DNA of 64,000 nucleotides from Actinacidiphila epipremni (GCF_012034175.1 NZ_JAATEJ010000008.1:210644-274643); one strand, 5' to 3'; positions 49,726 to 58,653 are shown, counted from the stretch's first letter. Notes: generated by a model from the letters alone, not told the origin. Translations and numbers: made by a program.

Positions 49726-51216
49726 TCAGCCCGCCGCGTTGAGCAGGTCCAGGACGCTCTGCTGGCAGCCGTAGTCGCTGCTGCCCGCCCCGCCGGCCCA
49801 GTGCGGGCCGTACTGGTCGAGGGCGTTGCGGTCGTGCGCATAGGCGGAGTCGGCCCAGGTGTTGAGCACCGCGCTGTAAGGGCGGCCGGACAGCGTGGTG
49901 TTGAGCTTGCCGAGGCCGCGGACGTACGCGCCCTTGAAGCTGGGGCCGTCGCCGGTGCAGGAGTCGCCCTCGCCGGGCTCGCGCAGCACCCCGCCCTGCG
50001 CGAGGCGTACGGTGGAGGCGTCGGCGAGGGTGCGGGCGGTGGTCAGCAGCCCGGAGTCGCCGGTGGCGCGGGACAGTTCGGCGAGCCCGCCGAGCACGAC
50101 GCCCTGGTTGTACGTCCACGTCGTCTGCCCGTTGTTGGCGCACGCCGACGTCAGCCCGTCGTTGACCATGTGGTCACCGTTGATCATCCCGCTCGCCCGG
50201 AACCAGGCCCATTCGGCCTGCGCGTGCCCCAAGTAGGCGGTGTCGCCCGGGATGCGGTTGTGCAGCGCCGCGGTGAGCTGGAGGTACAGCTCGTTGGTGA
50301 TGGCGTTCTTGTACGTACGCGACTGGCTCCACCACACCCCGCCGCCGCACGTGCCGTCCCAATACGCCGTCATGTGGTCGGCGTCGGCGCGGGCGGTCGC
50401 GAGATAGCGGCTGTCGCCGGTCAGGTCGTAGGCGTCGACCCACGCCAGGCCCCACCAACCGGTGTCGTCCAGGTAGTCGTTGGTGAAGTTGCCCTCCTGG
50501 GCGCCGAGGTTCTTGTCGTAGGTGTCGGCGATGGCGTAGCGGTAACTGGGCATGCCCGACACCCGGATGTTGTCGATGACCGCGGTCAGCGCGTTCGCGC
50601 CGGTCCACCAGCCGTTGCCGCCGAAGAGCTTGGTGCCGCGGTCGAAGGACATCATCAGCGCGGTCGCCGCGGCCGTCCGCCGGTCCCAGGCGTTCCAGGT
50701 CGTCCGCGCCCACTGCGTGCAGGCGATGTCGGGGCGGTCACCGGCCTTGCCGCAGGCGCGCAGCGCGCCGACGCCCTGGGTGTTCCAGTCGTCGACGTTG
50801 TACATCAGGGTGCGCCAGCCGCGCTGGCCGGTCGGTGTGGTGGTGTCGCCGAGCTTGCTGCCCGAACTCCACGTCCGGCCGCCGTCGAAGGAGCGGTCGA
50901 GCCACACCTCGTCGCCGGGGTTGCCGTTGTCGATGGACGCCCAGCCCATGGCGTCGGCGTCGTCGAAGTGCAGGGTGAGGGTGCGTGAGAAGACGGTCGC
51001 GGTGACCGGCTTGCGGTCCTGCGTGCTCAGGGCCGGGTCGCGGGCGTCGCAGTAGGCGTTGCAGATGGCCGCGGCGGCGGCGGTCGCGCCGGTGGACGAG
51101 GCCGCGGGCGGCGTCGCGGCGTGGACGCCGGTCGCGCCGGCCAGTGCCGCGGGGAGCGCGGCGAGGAAGGTGGCCAGGAGCGCCGTCACCGGGGACGGGA
51201 GGAAGCGCAGACGCAT
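49726..51216 (-). CDS. secreted GH76 family alpha-1,6-mannanase-like hydrolase
   Basis: The 496-residue product has a signal peptide (cleavage near residue 33). Residues about 55-165 are a beta-rich segment (SIDNGNPGDEVWLDRSFDGG by position) as seen in many actinobacterial GH76 proteins. The alpha/alpha-barrel follows. YLDDTGWWGLAWVDAY carries the family's Asp pair (D250-D251), and later segments include GGGVWWSQSRTYKNAITN and YNQGVVLGGLAEL. It should cut alpha-1,6-mannan, for example of fungal walls, outside the cell. A perfect LacI-like palindrome lies before it. Confidence 0.92.
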   Translation of the reverse strand: MRLRFLPSPVTALLATFLAALPAALAGATGVHAATPPAASSTGATAAAAAICNAYCDARDPALSTQDRKPVTATVFSRTLTLHFDDADAMGWASIDNGNPGDEVWLDRSFDGGRTWSSGSKLGDTTTPTGQRGWRTLMYNVDDWNTQGVGALRACGKAGDRPDIACTQWARTTWNAWDRRTAAATALMMSFDRGTKLFGGNGWWTGANALTAVIDNIRVSGMPSYRYAIADTYDKNLGAQEGNFTNDYLDDTGWWGLAWVDAYDLTGDSRYLATARADADHMTAYWDGTCGGGVWWSQSRTYKNAITNELYLQLTAALHNRIPGDTAYLGHAQAEWAWFRASGMINGDHMVNDGLTSACANNGQTTWTYNQGVVLGGLAELSRATGDSGLLTTARTLADASTVRLAQGGVLREPGEGDSCTGDGPSFKGAYVRGLGKLNTTLSGRPYSAVLNTWADSAYAHDRNALDQYGPHWAGGAGSSDYGCQQSVLDLLNAAG

Positions 51217-51271
51217 GATGACCTTTCAGGTCTGGTCGACATTGTTCGCCCGCCCGGGACTCCCGGCGGCG

Positions 51272-51283
51272 GACAACGTTGTC
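51272..51283. promoter_or_regulatory. perfect palindrome GACAACGTTGTC before the GH76 gene
   Basis: The 12-bp palindrome is centred about 60 bp upstream of the GH76 ATG. A related half-site, GACATTGTTC, lies at 51239-51248. It has the central CG of LacI-family operators. Sites of this type often precede glycosidase genes in Streptomyces; no LacI gene lies beside it. Confidence 0.6.
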
Positions 51284-51393
51284 AACAGGATGGGGGGTCC
51301 CTGAAAGCAACAGATGCCACCAGAAGGGAACTGCGAACCGCCGCCACTGTCAATGCACCTGACAAGACAGGGGTGTGCCCCCGGTCCGTCCCG

Positions 51394-51420
51394 GGCCCCC
51401 GGCCCCCGGCCCCCGGCCCC
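51394..51420. repeat. GGCCCCC short tandem repeat
   Basis: Three exact GGCCCCC units and a shortened fourth follow one another just past the end of the small membrane protein gene. This is simple-sequence DNA in a 245-bp non-coding stretch between 51217 and 51461, where I see no gene. Confidence 0.65.
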
Positions 51421-51461
51421 GCGGCCGGCGCCCGGGGGTGACCCGGCGCCGGCCGGGGCCG

Positions 51462-51674
51462 TCATCCGAGGGCCACCACCAGCACCGCGGCCAGCACGAC
51501 CGCCGCGGCGAGCGCCAGCAGCGCGATGTAGGCCGTGGGCAGCGAACCGGCGGCGTGGTGCGCCACATGGCCGTCGCGGGCGTGCCGTCCCGGGTGCGCC
51601 GCGCCCGCCGTGCCGCCGCGTCCGGCGTTGCCGTTCTTACCGAGGTCCACGTGCGTCATCGAGTAGTGCGTCAT
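51462..51674 (-). CDS. small single-pass membrane protein
   Basis: The 70-residue product has a hydrophilic Gly/His/Ala-rich first half (MTHYSMTHVDLGKNGNAG) and one C-terminal membrane segment of about 25 residues (AYIALLALAAAVVLAAVLVV) that ends the protein. GAGGAGAAG just before the ATG supports translation. The family is not recognised. It is divergent from the gene at 51750. Confidence 0.7.
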   Translation of the reverse strand: MTHYSMTHVDLGKNGNAGRGGTAGAAHPGRHARDGHVAHHAAGSLPTAYIALLALAAAVVLAAVLVVALG

Positions 51675-51749
51675 GGACTTCTCCTCACCGCGACCCGGCG
51701 ATTCCAAAACCACGACCCGCCTCCGCGTCCGGACTGGCAGGCTGGCGGC

Positions 51750-52262
51750 ATGTATCGCAGTGACGCCGACGACCGCGCGCCCGCCCTGCGCGCCGCGCTC
51801 GCCGAGGCCCTCGAACAGTCCTTCCGCGCCTGCCCCGAGCCGGTCCACCAGCTCCGGAGCCCCTGGCTCGGCCCCTGCACGCTGGCCGAGCACCACACCG
51901 TCGACGGCGCCCTGCGCTCCCTGACCCTCGCCTACGGCCCCTGGGACACCGACCAGCCGCACGTCAGGGTCACGACCTGGCGGGACCCGGCCGGTGCCGG
52001 GGCCGCCGCCGAGGACCTGGCCGGCTTCGAGGCCGCCGAGCCCGAGGAGGTCACCGTCGACATCGCCGGCGCCGCGACCCCCGGCACCCTGCTGCGGGCC
52101 GCCGGCGGGGCGTTGCTGCTGCGCGTGGACCGCGACCCCCTGCACCTGCTGGCCTCCGGCCGGGGCCCGCTGGGCGACCTCGCCTTCGACCCGCTCACCG
52201 ACCTCGCCCCGGTCGTCGAGGCCCGCCGCGCCTACCTCGCCGCCCGCTTCCCCGACGCGTGA
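51750..52262 (+). CDS. protein of unknown function
   Basis: The 170-residue soluble protein has no signal peptide. It reads MYRSDADDRAPALRAALAEAL, then a beta-rich stretch (LAEHHTVDGALRSLTLAYGPWDTD, ALLLRVDRDPLHLLASG by position). It ends in a helix, VVEARRAYLAARFPDA. Codon use is like its neighbours. I do not recognise a family. It is convergent with the DHA2 exporter gene. Confidence 0.7.
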   Translation: MYRSDADDRAPALRAALAEALEQSFRACPEPVHQLRSPWLGPCTLAEHHTVDGALRSLTLAYGPWDTDQPHVRVTTWRDPAGAGAAAEDLAGFEAAEPEEVTVDIAGAATPGTLLRAAGGALLLRVDRDPLHLLASGRGPLGDLAFDPLTDLAPVVEARRAYLAARFPDA

Positions 52263-52294
52263 GTCCCGCCGGGTGAGTACCGCCGGGCGCCCGG

Positions 52295-53770
52295 TCAGTG
52301 GCCGGCGGCCTCGTCCGGGGTCAGCCGGGCGGTGAGCGTGGTGGCCGCGACCGCCGCGGCGACCGCGTAGACGATCGCGCCCGCCAGCAGGCCGGCGGCG
52401 TAGCCGCTGGTGAGGGCGGCGGCCTGCGGGTGCCCGGCGGCCAGCCGGTGCCGGGTGACCGCCGAGGCGACGGCCGCGAGCGCCGCCAGGCCCAGCGCGC
52501 CGCCGGTCTGCACACTGGTGTTGAGCAGGCCGGCCGCGACGCCCGACTCGTGCTCGGCGACGCCGCGCATGCCGGTCACCGTGCAGCCGACGAACGTCAG
52601 GCCGGTGCCGACGCCGACCGCCAGCATCGCCGGGACGAGCACCGCCCAGTAGCTGGAAGCGGGGCCGAGCAGCGCGGCCACCCATGCGAGCCCCGCCGCG
52701 GCCAGGCCCATGCCCGCGCCGATGACGGCCCCGGCCGGGAGCGCGGCGAGCAGCCGCGGGCCGAGCCCGCCGGCGGCGACGCCGGTGCCCAGCACGATCG
52801 GGAGGTAGGCCAGCCCGGTGTGCAGCGGCGAATAGCCGCGTACCAGCTGCATGTAGAGCGTGAGCAGGTAGAACATCGCGAGCAGGCCGAGCCCGAGCAG
52901 CAGCATGACCGCGTTGGCGCCGCCCCTGTTGCGGTCGGCGACCAGCCGCCCGGGGAGCATCGGCGCGAGGCTGCGGCGCTCGATCACGGCGAAGGCCGCG
53001 ACCAGGCCCGCGCCGGCCACGAGGGCGACCAGCGTGCCCGGGTCCGTCCAGCCGTCGGCGGTGCCCCGGCTGAGACCGTAGATGAGCGCCCCGATGCCCA
53101 GCGTCACGGTCGCCGTGCCCGGTGCGTCGAGCCGGCCGCGGCGCCCCTCGCGCGCGGCCCGACCGGGGTTGAGCACCCCCGTGAAGGTGCCGGCGAGCAC
53201 CAGCAGCGCGATCGGCGCGTTGATGAACAGCACCCACCGCCAGCTCGCGTACTGCGTCAGCGCCCCGCCCGCGAGCAGGCCGACGACCGAGCCGAGGCCG
53301 CCCATCGCCCCGTACACGCCGAGCGCCTTCGTGCGCGCGGGGCCGGCGGGGAAGGTGGTCGCCAGCAGCGACAGCGCGCAGGGCGCCGCGACGGCCGCGC
53401 CGCAGCCCTGCACGACACGCGCCACGACCAGGGCCGTCTCGTCCGGGGCGAACCCGCCGGCGATCGACGCCGCCGTGAAGAGGGCGATGCCGGCGCGGAA
53501 GACCCGCAGCCGCCCGAACAGGTCGCCGGCCCGCCCGCCGGCCAGCAGCAGCCCGCCGAACGTCAGCGCGTAGAAGCTGATCACCCAGTTCAGGTCGGAC
53601 GGCGGTACGTGCAGGGAGCGCTGGATGCTGGGCACCGCGACGTTCACGATCGTGTCGTCGAGGACCAGCATGAGCTGGGCGGTGGCGATGACGAGCAGCG
53701 CCAGGCCGAGGCCGCGCGGGGGAGCGGGCGCCGCCGTGGGCGCGGTGCCGGTCGCGTCATGCACGGACAT
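52295..53770 (-). CDS. DHA2-type (EmrB/QacA) MFS drug exporter
   Basis: The 491-residue membrane protein has 14 predicted segments. LVLDDTIVNVAVPSIQRSL carries the DHA2 motif D1, and the motif-A loop is GGRAGDLFGRLRVFRAG. RVVQGCGAAVAAP and the motif-C-like GPASS-region helix support an antiporter of drugs or metabolites. It begins 6 bp after the hemerythrin-like gene on the same strand, forming a two-gene operon divergent from the TetR regulator. Confidence 0.92.
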   Translation of the reverse strand: MSVHDATGTAPTAAPAPPRGLGLALLVIATAQLMLVLDDTIVNVAVPSIQRSLHVPPSDLNWVISFYALTFGGLLLAGGRAGDLFGRLRVFRAGIALFTAASIAGGFAPDETALVVARVVQGCGAAVAAPCALSLLATTFPAGPARTKALGVYGAMGGLGSVVGLLAGGALTQYASWRWVLFINAPIALLVLAGTFTGVLNPGRAAREGRRGRLDAPGTATVTLGIGALIYGLSRGTADGWTDPGTLVALVAGAGLVAAFAVIERRSLAPMLPGRLVADRNRGGANAVMLLLGLGLLAMFYLLTLYMQLVRGYSPLHTGLAYLPIVLGTGVAAGGLGPRLLAALPAGAVIGAGMGLAAAGLAWVAALLGPASSYWAVLVPAMLAVGVGTGLTFVGCTVTGMRGVAEHESGVAAGLLNTSVQTGGALGLAALAAVASAVTRHRLAAGHPQAAALTSGYAAGLLAGAIVYAVAAAVAATTLTARLTPDEAAGH

Positions 53771-53776
53771 CGCGTG

Positions 53777-54409
53777 TCACCGGCCGTTCCACACGTCGCG
53801 GCCGGCGTAGGCGGGCGCCCACTGCTCGCGGAAGGCCGTCGCCAGATGCGGCGGGAAGCGTTCCAGGGTCTGCCGCAGCGCCTCCGGGCTCTTCCCGTCC
53901 AGCAGCCACGGCATGTAGAGCGCGGCGTCCGGCAGCAGCCGCCGGCCGTGCTCGGCGCCGAAGCGCTGCCACTGCTGCTCGGGGAGCGCCAGGTCGATCA
54001 GCGCGAGCCCGTCGGCCTCCTCGTGCGCCAGATGGGTGGTCAGCTTGCCGACGAGCTCGTCGACGAGGTCGCCGAACCGCTCGTGCCCGTGGTCGGGGTC
54101 GGCGCCCGCCGCGTCGACGGCCGCGAGCAGCGGCTCGATGACGGAGTGCTCGGCTTCGAGGGCGTCGGCGAGCGCGAGCCGGTCCGGGTGGCCGGCGACC
54201 GCCTCGCGCAGCACCGGCCACAGGATGTCGTCCTCGGCCCGGTGGTGCACGACCAGGAACTTCTTGAACAACTCCCAGCCCAGCGCCGCCCGCAGCAGCG
54301 TGCCCGGATCGTCGCCCGGGCGCGCCGCGATCCGCGCGACGATCACGAGGTCCCTGCGCAGGGCGTCGTGCAACGCCAGCATCACGGACATGTCCAGCCT
54401 GTATTCCAC
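53777..54409 (-). CDS. hemerythrin HHE-domain protein
   Basis: The 210-residue product has a four-helix bundle with the HHE pattern: LALHDALRRDL, LVVHHRAEDDILWP, LEAEHSVIEPLLAAVD, TTHLAHEEADGLAL. These residues can bind a di-iron centre. Such proteins sense or store oxygen or NO or protect against them. I place the start at GTG 54409, directly after GGAGGA, rather than at a more distant ATG (54460). The DHA2 exporter follows in the same operon. Confidence 0.87.
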   Translation of the reverse strand: MEYRLDMSVMLALHDALRRDLVIVARIAARPGDDPGTLLRAALGWELFKKFLVVHHRAEDDILWPVLREAVAGHPDRLALADALEAEHSVIEPLLAAVDAAGADPDHGHERFGDLVDELVGKLTTHLAHEEADGLALIDLALPEQQWQRFGAEHGRRLLPDAALYMPWLLDGKSPEALRQTLERFPPHLATAFREQWAPAYAGRDVWNGR

Positions 54410-54444
54410 GTCTTCCTCCAGGACTCGGTGCCTCCCGGCGAGAA

Positions 54445-54510
54445 TGACCCTCGGTGTCATTTGATGTCAAGATGCAAATGAATCTGAGCATCATTGGGTG
54501 TCGAGGGTCA
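54445..54510. promoter_or_regulatory. inverted repeat between hemerythrin and TetR genes
   Basis: TGACCCTCG (54445-54453) and CGAGGGTCA (54502-54510) are perfect 9-bp arms. GGTGTC is repeated next to each, and the space between is AT-rich (54456-54495). They flank the shared promoter zone of the divergent genes, a likely TetR operator pair. Confidence 0.55.
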
Positions 54511-54548
54511 CTTGGTCCCGGGTGTCGTACGCGGCTACGATGGCGGGC

Positions 54549-55169
54549 ATGGACGACGACCGTTCCCTGCCGCTGCGTGAGCGCAAGAAGCTGCGCAACC
54601 GCCGGGCGCTGGCCGACGCGGCGCTCCGGCTCTTCGCCGAACGCGGCTTCGACGCCACGACGCTGGAGGAGCTGGCCGAGGAGGCGGAGGTCTCCAAGAG
54701 CACCTTCACCCGCACCTTCGAGGCCAAGGAGGCCGCGGGTATCGAGGCCGAGGCCGAGCTGTGGGCGGCCTTCCTCGCCACGGTGGACGCGGGGGTGCCG
54801 AAGGGCCCGGTGCTGGACGGGCTGCACCGCGCGCTCGCCGACGCCATGGCGGGCCTGGACGGGACATGGGACGCGCGCTTCCTCGCCACCCGCCGGCTCG
54901 CGGTCGCCGAGCCGGCGCTGCTGCGCTACGTCGAGCACCACCGGGCGCGCGTGCGCGAGCAGTTGGCGGCCGGGCTCGCGGCCCGACTCGACCTGGACGC
55001 CGAGGACCTGCGGCTGCACGTCCTGGCGGAGCTGGCGATGACGGCCTTCAGCATCGCCGGCCGCGCCTGGGTCCGCGGCGGCGGCGCGGGCGGGCGTGCG
55101 TCGCTCCTGGCGGGCCTGGCCGACGCGATCCGCGCGGTCCCGGCGAGCCTCGACCTGGCGGCGGAATGA
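54549..55169 (+). CDS. TetR-family regulator
   Basis: The 206-residue product has the TetR headpiece (LRNRRALADAALRLFAERGFDATTLEELAEEAEVSKSTFTRTF, about residues 13-55) and a helical effector domain with FSIAGRAWVRGG near the end. The start at 54549 is taken; an ATG three codons earlier is possible. Layout and the 54445-54510 repeat suggest it represses the hemerythrin-DHA2 operon and itself. Confidence 0.9.
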   Translation: MDDDRSLPLRERKKLRNRRALADAALRLFAERGFDATTLEELAEEAEVSKSTFTRTFEAKEAAGIEAEAELWAAFLATVDAGVPKGPVLDGLHRALADAMAGLDGTWDARFLATRRLAVAEPALLRYVEHHRARVREQLAAGLAARLDLDAEDLRLHVLAELAMTAFSIAGRAWVRGGGAGGRASLLAGLADAIRAVPASLDLAAE

Positions 55170-55187
55170 CGGCGTGACCGCACGGCG

Positions 55188-55223
55188 GAGGGCCCCCGCG
55201 AGCTGCCGCCCGCGAAGGCCCTT
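55188..55223. terminator. hairpin between TetR and ggt
   Basis: GAGGGCCCCCGCG and CGCGAAGGCCCTT can pair in 10 of 13 positions around a 10-base loop. It lies between convergent genes, so termination is likely, but the stem is imperfect. Confidence 0.45.
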
Positions 55224-55260
55224 GCGTGCCGCGCGTGTCCGGGTGCGCGCGGGCCGGCCG

Positions 55261-57111
55261 TCAGCGCGCCGGCGTCACCACCATCGCCGAGCCGCCGCCC
55301 CGCCGCACCGGCTCCGCCGCGGCGAGCCAGCGGCCGTCCGCGAGGCGCTGGACGCCGGTGGCGGCGCCGATCTCCGGGTTCTGCGTGAAGTGGTGGCCGA
55401 TGCCCTCCAGGTCGGCCTTCAACGGGCTGTCCCACAGGGCCGGTTCGAGTTCGGTGGCCGCCGCGTTGCGCTGGCTGGCGCGCGGCGCGGCGATCGCGTC
55501 GACCAGGGGCAGGCCGCGGTCGACGTGCTCGGTGAGGACCTGGAGCACCGTGGTGATGATGGTCGCCCCGCCGGGCGAGCCGATCGCGAAGTCGGGACGG
55601 CCGTCCTTGAGCACGATGGTCGGCGAGATCGACGAGCGTGGCCGCTTGCCGGGCCCCGGCAGGTTCGGGTCGGGCACGCCCGGGCTCGCGGGCACGAAAG
55701 AGAAGTCCGTCAGCTCGTTGTTGAGCAGGAAGCCGCGCCCGGGCACGGTGATCGCGCTGCCGCCGGTCTGCTCGATGGTCAGGGTGTACGCGACGACGTT
55801 CCCCCACTTGTCGGCCACCGTCAGGTGCGTGGTGTTGTCGCCCTCGTACGTCGTCGGCGCCGCCTTCCCGCTGCTGCCGCAGGCCGCCGGGTGCGCGGGG
55901 TCCCCCGGCGCGAGCGGGCTGGTCAGCACCGCGTCGTCCCTGATCAGGCAGGCCCGCGAGTCGGCGAAGCGCTGCGAGGTCAGGGCGGCGGTCGGCACCT
56001 GCTCGAAGGCCGGGTCGCCGACCCAGCGCCCGCGGTCGGCGAACGCGATCCGGCTCGCCTCGATGTAGTGGTGCAGATACTGCACCTGCGAGGCGTCCCT
56101 GAGGTCGGTGCTCTCCAGGATGTTGAGCGCCTCGGCCACCGTCGTCCCGCCCGAGGAGGACGGCGCGGGCCCGTAGACGTCCAGCCCGCGGTAGGCGGTG
56201 TGGGTCGGCGGCTGCTTCTTCGCGGTGTACGCGGCCAGGTCCGCGGCCGTCAGGTCGCCGGTGCGCACCACGCGGGTGGCGGCGGGGTCGACGGGGGGCC
56301 TGCGTACCGTACGCACGATGTCCGCGCCGATGTCGCCGTGGTAGATCGCGGAGATCCCCTTGGCCCCCAACTCCTCATACGTGCGCGCGAGTTGCGGGTT
56401 GCGCAGGGTGGAGCCGACGGCCGGCGGCTGCCCGCCGGGCAGGAAGAGCGCGGCGGTGGCCGGGAAGTCCTTGAAACGGTCCTGGTTGGCGGCGGTCTGC
56501 GAGTTGAAGGTCTCGTCCACGGTGAAGCCCGTGCGGGCGATCTGCTCGGCGGGCCGCAGCACTTGGCCGAGCGACCGGGTGCCCCACGCGTCGAGCGCGG
56601 TCTGCCAGGTCGCGGCGGTGCCGGGCACCCCGACGCTCCGGCCGCTGGTCACGGCGTCGGCGAAGGCGAGCGGCTGGCCGTTCTCGACGAAGAGCTGGTC
56701 GGTGGCGCTGCGCGGCGCGGTCTCCCGGCCGTCGATCGTGAACACCTGGTGCTTGCCGGCGCTGTAGTAGACGAAGTAGCCGCCCCCGCCGATGCCGGAG
56801 GAGTACGGCTCGGTCACCCCGAGCGCGGCGGCGGTCGCCACGGCGGCGTCCACCGCGTTGCCGCCGTGCCGCAGCACGTCGATGCCGGCCGCGGTGGCGT
56901 CGGCGTCCACGCTGGAGACCGCGCCGCCGTATCCGACGGCGAGCGGCGCCTTGGCCGGCGGTGAGCCGGGGGCGTGGTGCGCCGGCGCGGCGGCGGTGAG
57001 GGTGCCGACCACGGCGGTGGCGGCGAGCACGGACACCGCCCGTACCGCCCGCAGCCTTACGCCGTGCCTGGCCGAATGCGCGTCCGGGTGACCGCGACGG
57101 TTGCGTCCCAT
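55261..57111 (-). CDS. ggt: gamma-glutamyltransferase
   Basis: The 616-residue Ntn-hydrolase has a signal or anchor segment at about 22-44. The large subunit shows ATAAGIDVLRHGGNAVDAAVA, IGGGGYFVYY, GRETAPR and GVPGTAATW. The autocatalytic cleavage site is T427 in EGDNTTHL, and the small subunit shows GRGFLLNNELTDF and GSPGGATIITTVLQV. It cleaves and transfers gamma-glutamyl groups, for example from glutathione-like thiols, outside the membrane. GGAGG precedes the ATG. It is divergent from the antiporter gene with a Crp-like site between them. Confidence 0.94.
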   Translation of the reverse strand: MGRNRRGHPDAHSARHGVRLRAVRAVSVLAATAVVGTLTAAAPAHHAPGSPPAKAPLAVGYGGAVSSVDADATAAGIDVLRHGGNAVDAAVATAAALGVTEPYSSGIGGGGYFVYYSAGKHQVFTIDGRETAPRSATDQLFVENGQPLAFADAVTSGRSVGVPGTAATWQTALDAWGTRSLGQVLRPAEQIARTGFTVDETFNSQTAANQDRFKDFPATAALFLPGGQPPAVGSTLRNPQLARTYEELGAKGISAIYHGDIGADIVRTVRRPPVDPAATRVVRTGDLTAADLAAYTAKKQPPTHTAYRGLDVYGPAPSSSGGTTVAEALNILESTDLRDASQVQYLHHYIEASRIAFADRGRWVGDPAFEQVPTAALTSQRFADSRACLIRDDAVLTSPLAPGDPAHPAACGSSGKAAPTTYEGDNTTHLTVADKWGNVVAYTLTIEQTGGSAITVPGRGFLLNNELTDFSFVPASPGVPDPNLPGPGKRPRSSISPTIVLKDGRPDFAIGSPGGATIITTVLQVLTEHVDRGLPLVDAIAAPRASQRNAAATELEPALWDSPLKADLEGIGHHFTQNPEIGAATGVQRLADGRWLAAAEPVRRGGGSAMVVTPAR

Positions 57112-57210
57112 GACGGAGCCTCCACTCAACGACGGTCCCGGCAGCGTAACTTCGCCCCAGTCGTCACGTCAGCAACACGGCGAAGTGTCCCGCTGACACC
57201 TCGAAAGCCT

Positions 57211-57224
57211 GTGACGTGGATCAC
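57211..57224. promoter_or_regulatory. Crp-like palindrome GTGA-N6-TCAC
   Basis: GTGACGTGGATCAC matches the Crp/FNR-family consensus half-sites exactly. It lies 100 bp before the ggt start and 87 bp before the antiporter start. Streptomyces Crp is known to bind such sites. Confidence 0.5.
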
Positions 57225-57310
57225 TCGCTGCCCTCTGGAAGCGTCTTTTAATTCTCAACTAAAGTGACCGCGTCCTCAGCTGGTCCCGTGTCCGACCAGG
57301 GCGGTTCGTC

Positions 57311-58603
57311 ATGTCTGCGACCGAATTAGGCACCACGTTCCTGCTCGCCGTCGTCGTCATCCTCGCTGTCTGCCCGGTCGTCACGCTGCTGCTGCGACCG
57401 CTCGGACAACCACCGGTGGTCGCCGAGATGATCGCCGGGGTCCTGCTCGGGCCCTCGGTGCTCGGGGCGCTGCTCCCGGGGGTCGAACACCACCTGTTCC
57501 CCACCGAGTTACGGCCGCTGCTGTATGTCGCGGGCCAGCTCGGGCTCGTCCTGTTCATGTTCCAGTCGGGGTACGAGTTCCGGCTGGACCGGATGAAGTC
57601 GGTGGCCAAACCGGCCGCGATGGTCTCGGCCGCCGGCGTCCTGACGCCGCTGGCGCTGGGTGCCGCGCTCACCTGGGCCGTGCACGGCTCCGTGGACGCC
57701 TCGCCGCCCGGTATCCCACTGCACGTGACCGTGCTGTTCGTCGGCGTCACGCTGGCGATCACGGCCTTCCCGATGCTCGCCCGGATCATCCTGGAACGCG
57801 GGCTCACCGGCACCGTCTTCGGCACCATCTCGCTCGCGGCCGGCGCGCTCGACGACGTCGCCGCGTGGATCCTGCTGGCCGGTGTGGTGAGCCTGGCCCG
57901 CGGCACCTCCGACTCCCTCGTCCTGGCGACGTCGGGCGCCGCGGGGCTGGTGGTCCTGCTCTACCTCCTGGTCCGCTTCCGCGGCCCCGTACTGCGCGCG
58001 ACCGAGCGGATGACCAGGCAGCAACTGCTCCTGGTGACGCTGCTCGCCATGTGCGCGGCGGCCTGGTACACCGACCGGATCGGCCTGTACGCGGTCTTCG
58101 GCGCCTTCAGCCTCGGCGCGGCCTTCCCGCGCTCGCCGCGCATCGACCGCACCATCGAGTCCACCGCCCCGCTCAGCGGGACGCTGCTGCTGCCGCTGTT
58201 CTTCACCTACTCCGGCCTGAACACCGACACCGGCGTGCTGACCGATCCCGCGCTGCTGCTGTTCGCCGGGGGCTGCACGCTGGTCGCCGTGATCGGCAAG
58301 TTCGGCGCGTGCTGGCTGGGCGCGCGGCTGGGCGGCCAGCCGCAGGGCGTCGCGCTGCGGATCGGCACCCTGATGAACGCCCGCGGGCTCATGCAGCTCA
58401 TCGCCATCAACGTCGGCCTCGCGGACGGGATCGTGTCGCCCTCGATGTTCACCGTGCTGGTCGTGGTGGCCGTCGTCACGACCGTGATGGCCACCCCGCT
58501 GCTCAGCCTGTGGGACCGGATGGACGGCGGCATCCCCGTCGTCCCGGACACCCCGCGCGCCGGCCGGGAGGACGACCAGCCCGCGGTGGCGGGCAGCGCA
58601 TAG
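57311..58603 (+). CDS. cation/proton antiporter, CPA2 (KefB/NapA-like) type
   Basis: The 430-residue membrane protein has about 12-13 helices. QPPVVAEMIAGVLLGPSVLG is the second-helix signature, LITAFPMLARIILE-like segment (ITAFPMLARIILERG) and GALDDVAAWILLAG carry the paired acidic ion-binding residues, and NARGLMQLIAINVGL follows. There is no TrkA-N domain; the tail after the last helix is only about 30 residues. It should exchange protons for Na+ or K+. The promoter region is AT-rich just upstream (57245-57270). Confidence 0.9.
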   Translation: MSATELGTTFLLAVVVILAVCPVVTLLLRPLGQPPVVAEMIAGVLLGPSVLGALLPGVEHHLFPTELRPLLYVAGQLGLVLFMFQSGYEFRLDRMKSVAKPAAMVSAAGVLTPLALGAALTWAVHGSVDASPPGIPLHVTVLFVGVTLAITAFPMLARIILERGLTGTVFGTISLAAGALDDVAAWILLAGVVSLARGTSDSLVLATSGAAGLVVLLYLLVRFRGPVLRATERMTRQQLLLVTLLAMCAAAWYTDRIGLYAVFGAFSLGAAFPRSPRIDRTIESTAPLSGTLLLPLFFTYSGLNTDTGVLTDPALLLFAGGCTLVAVIGKFGACWLGARLGGQPQGVALRIGTLMNARGLMQLIAINVGLADGIVSPSMFTVLVVVAVVTTVMATPLLSLWDRMDGGIPVVPDTPRAGREDDQPAVAGSA

Positions 58604-58623
58604 GGCCTGTTCTCGAAGCCCCG

Positions 58624-58653
58624 CCCGCCCGGCCACCGGTCGTGCCGGGCGGG
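58624..58653. terminator. 10-bp hairpin between antiporter and ABC operon
   Basis: CCCGCCCGGC and its exact complement flank a 10-base loop. The hairpin lies between the antiporter stop (58603) and the end of the convergent binding-protein gene (58654), and can serve both. Confidence 0.7.

Noticed and set aside
54410..54460. An upstream ATG for the hemerythrin protein
   Set aside because: The GGAGGA ribosome site lies inside that extension, just before GTG 54409, and the extension would also cover the operator region.
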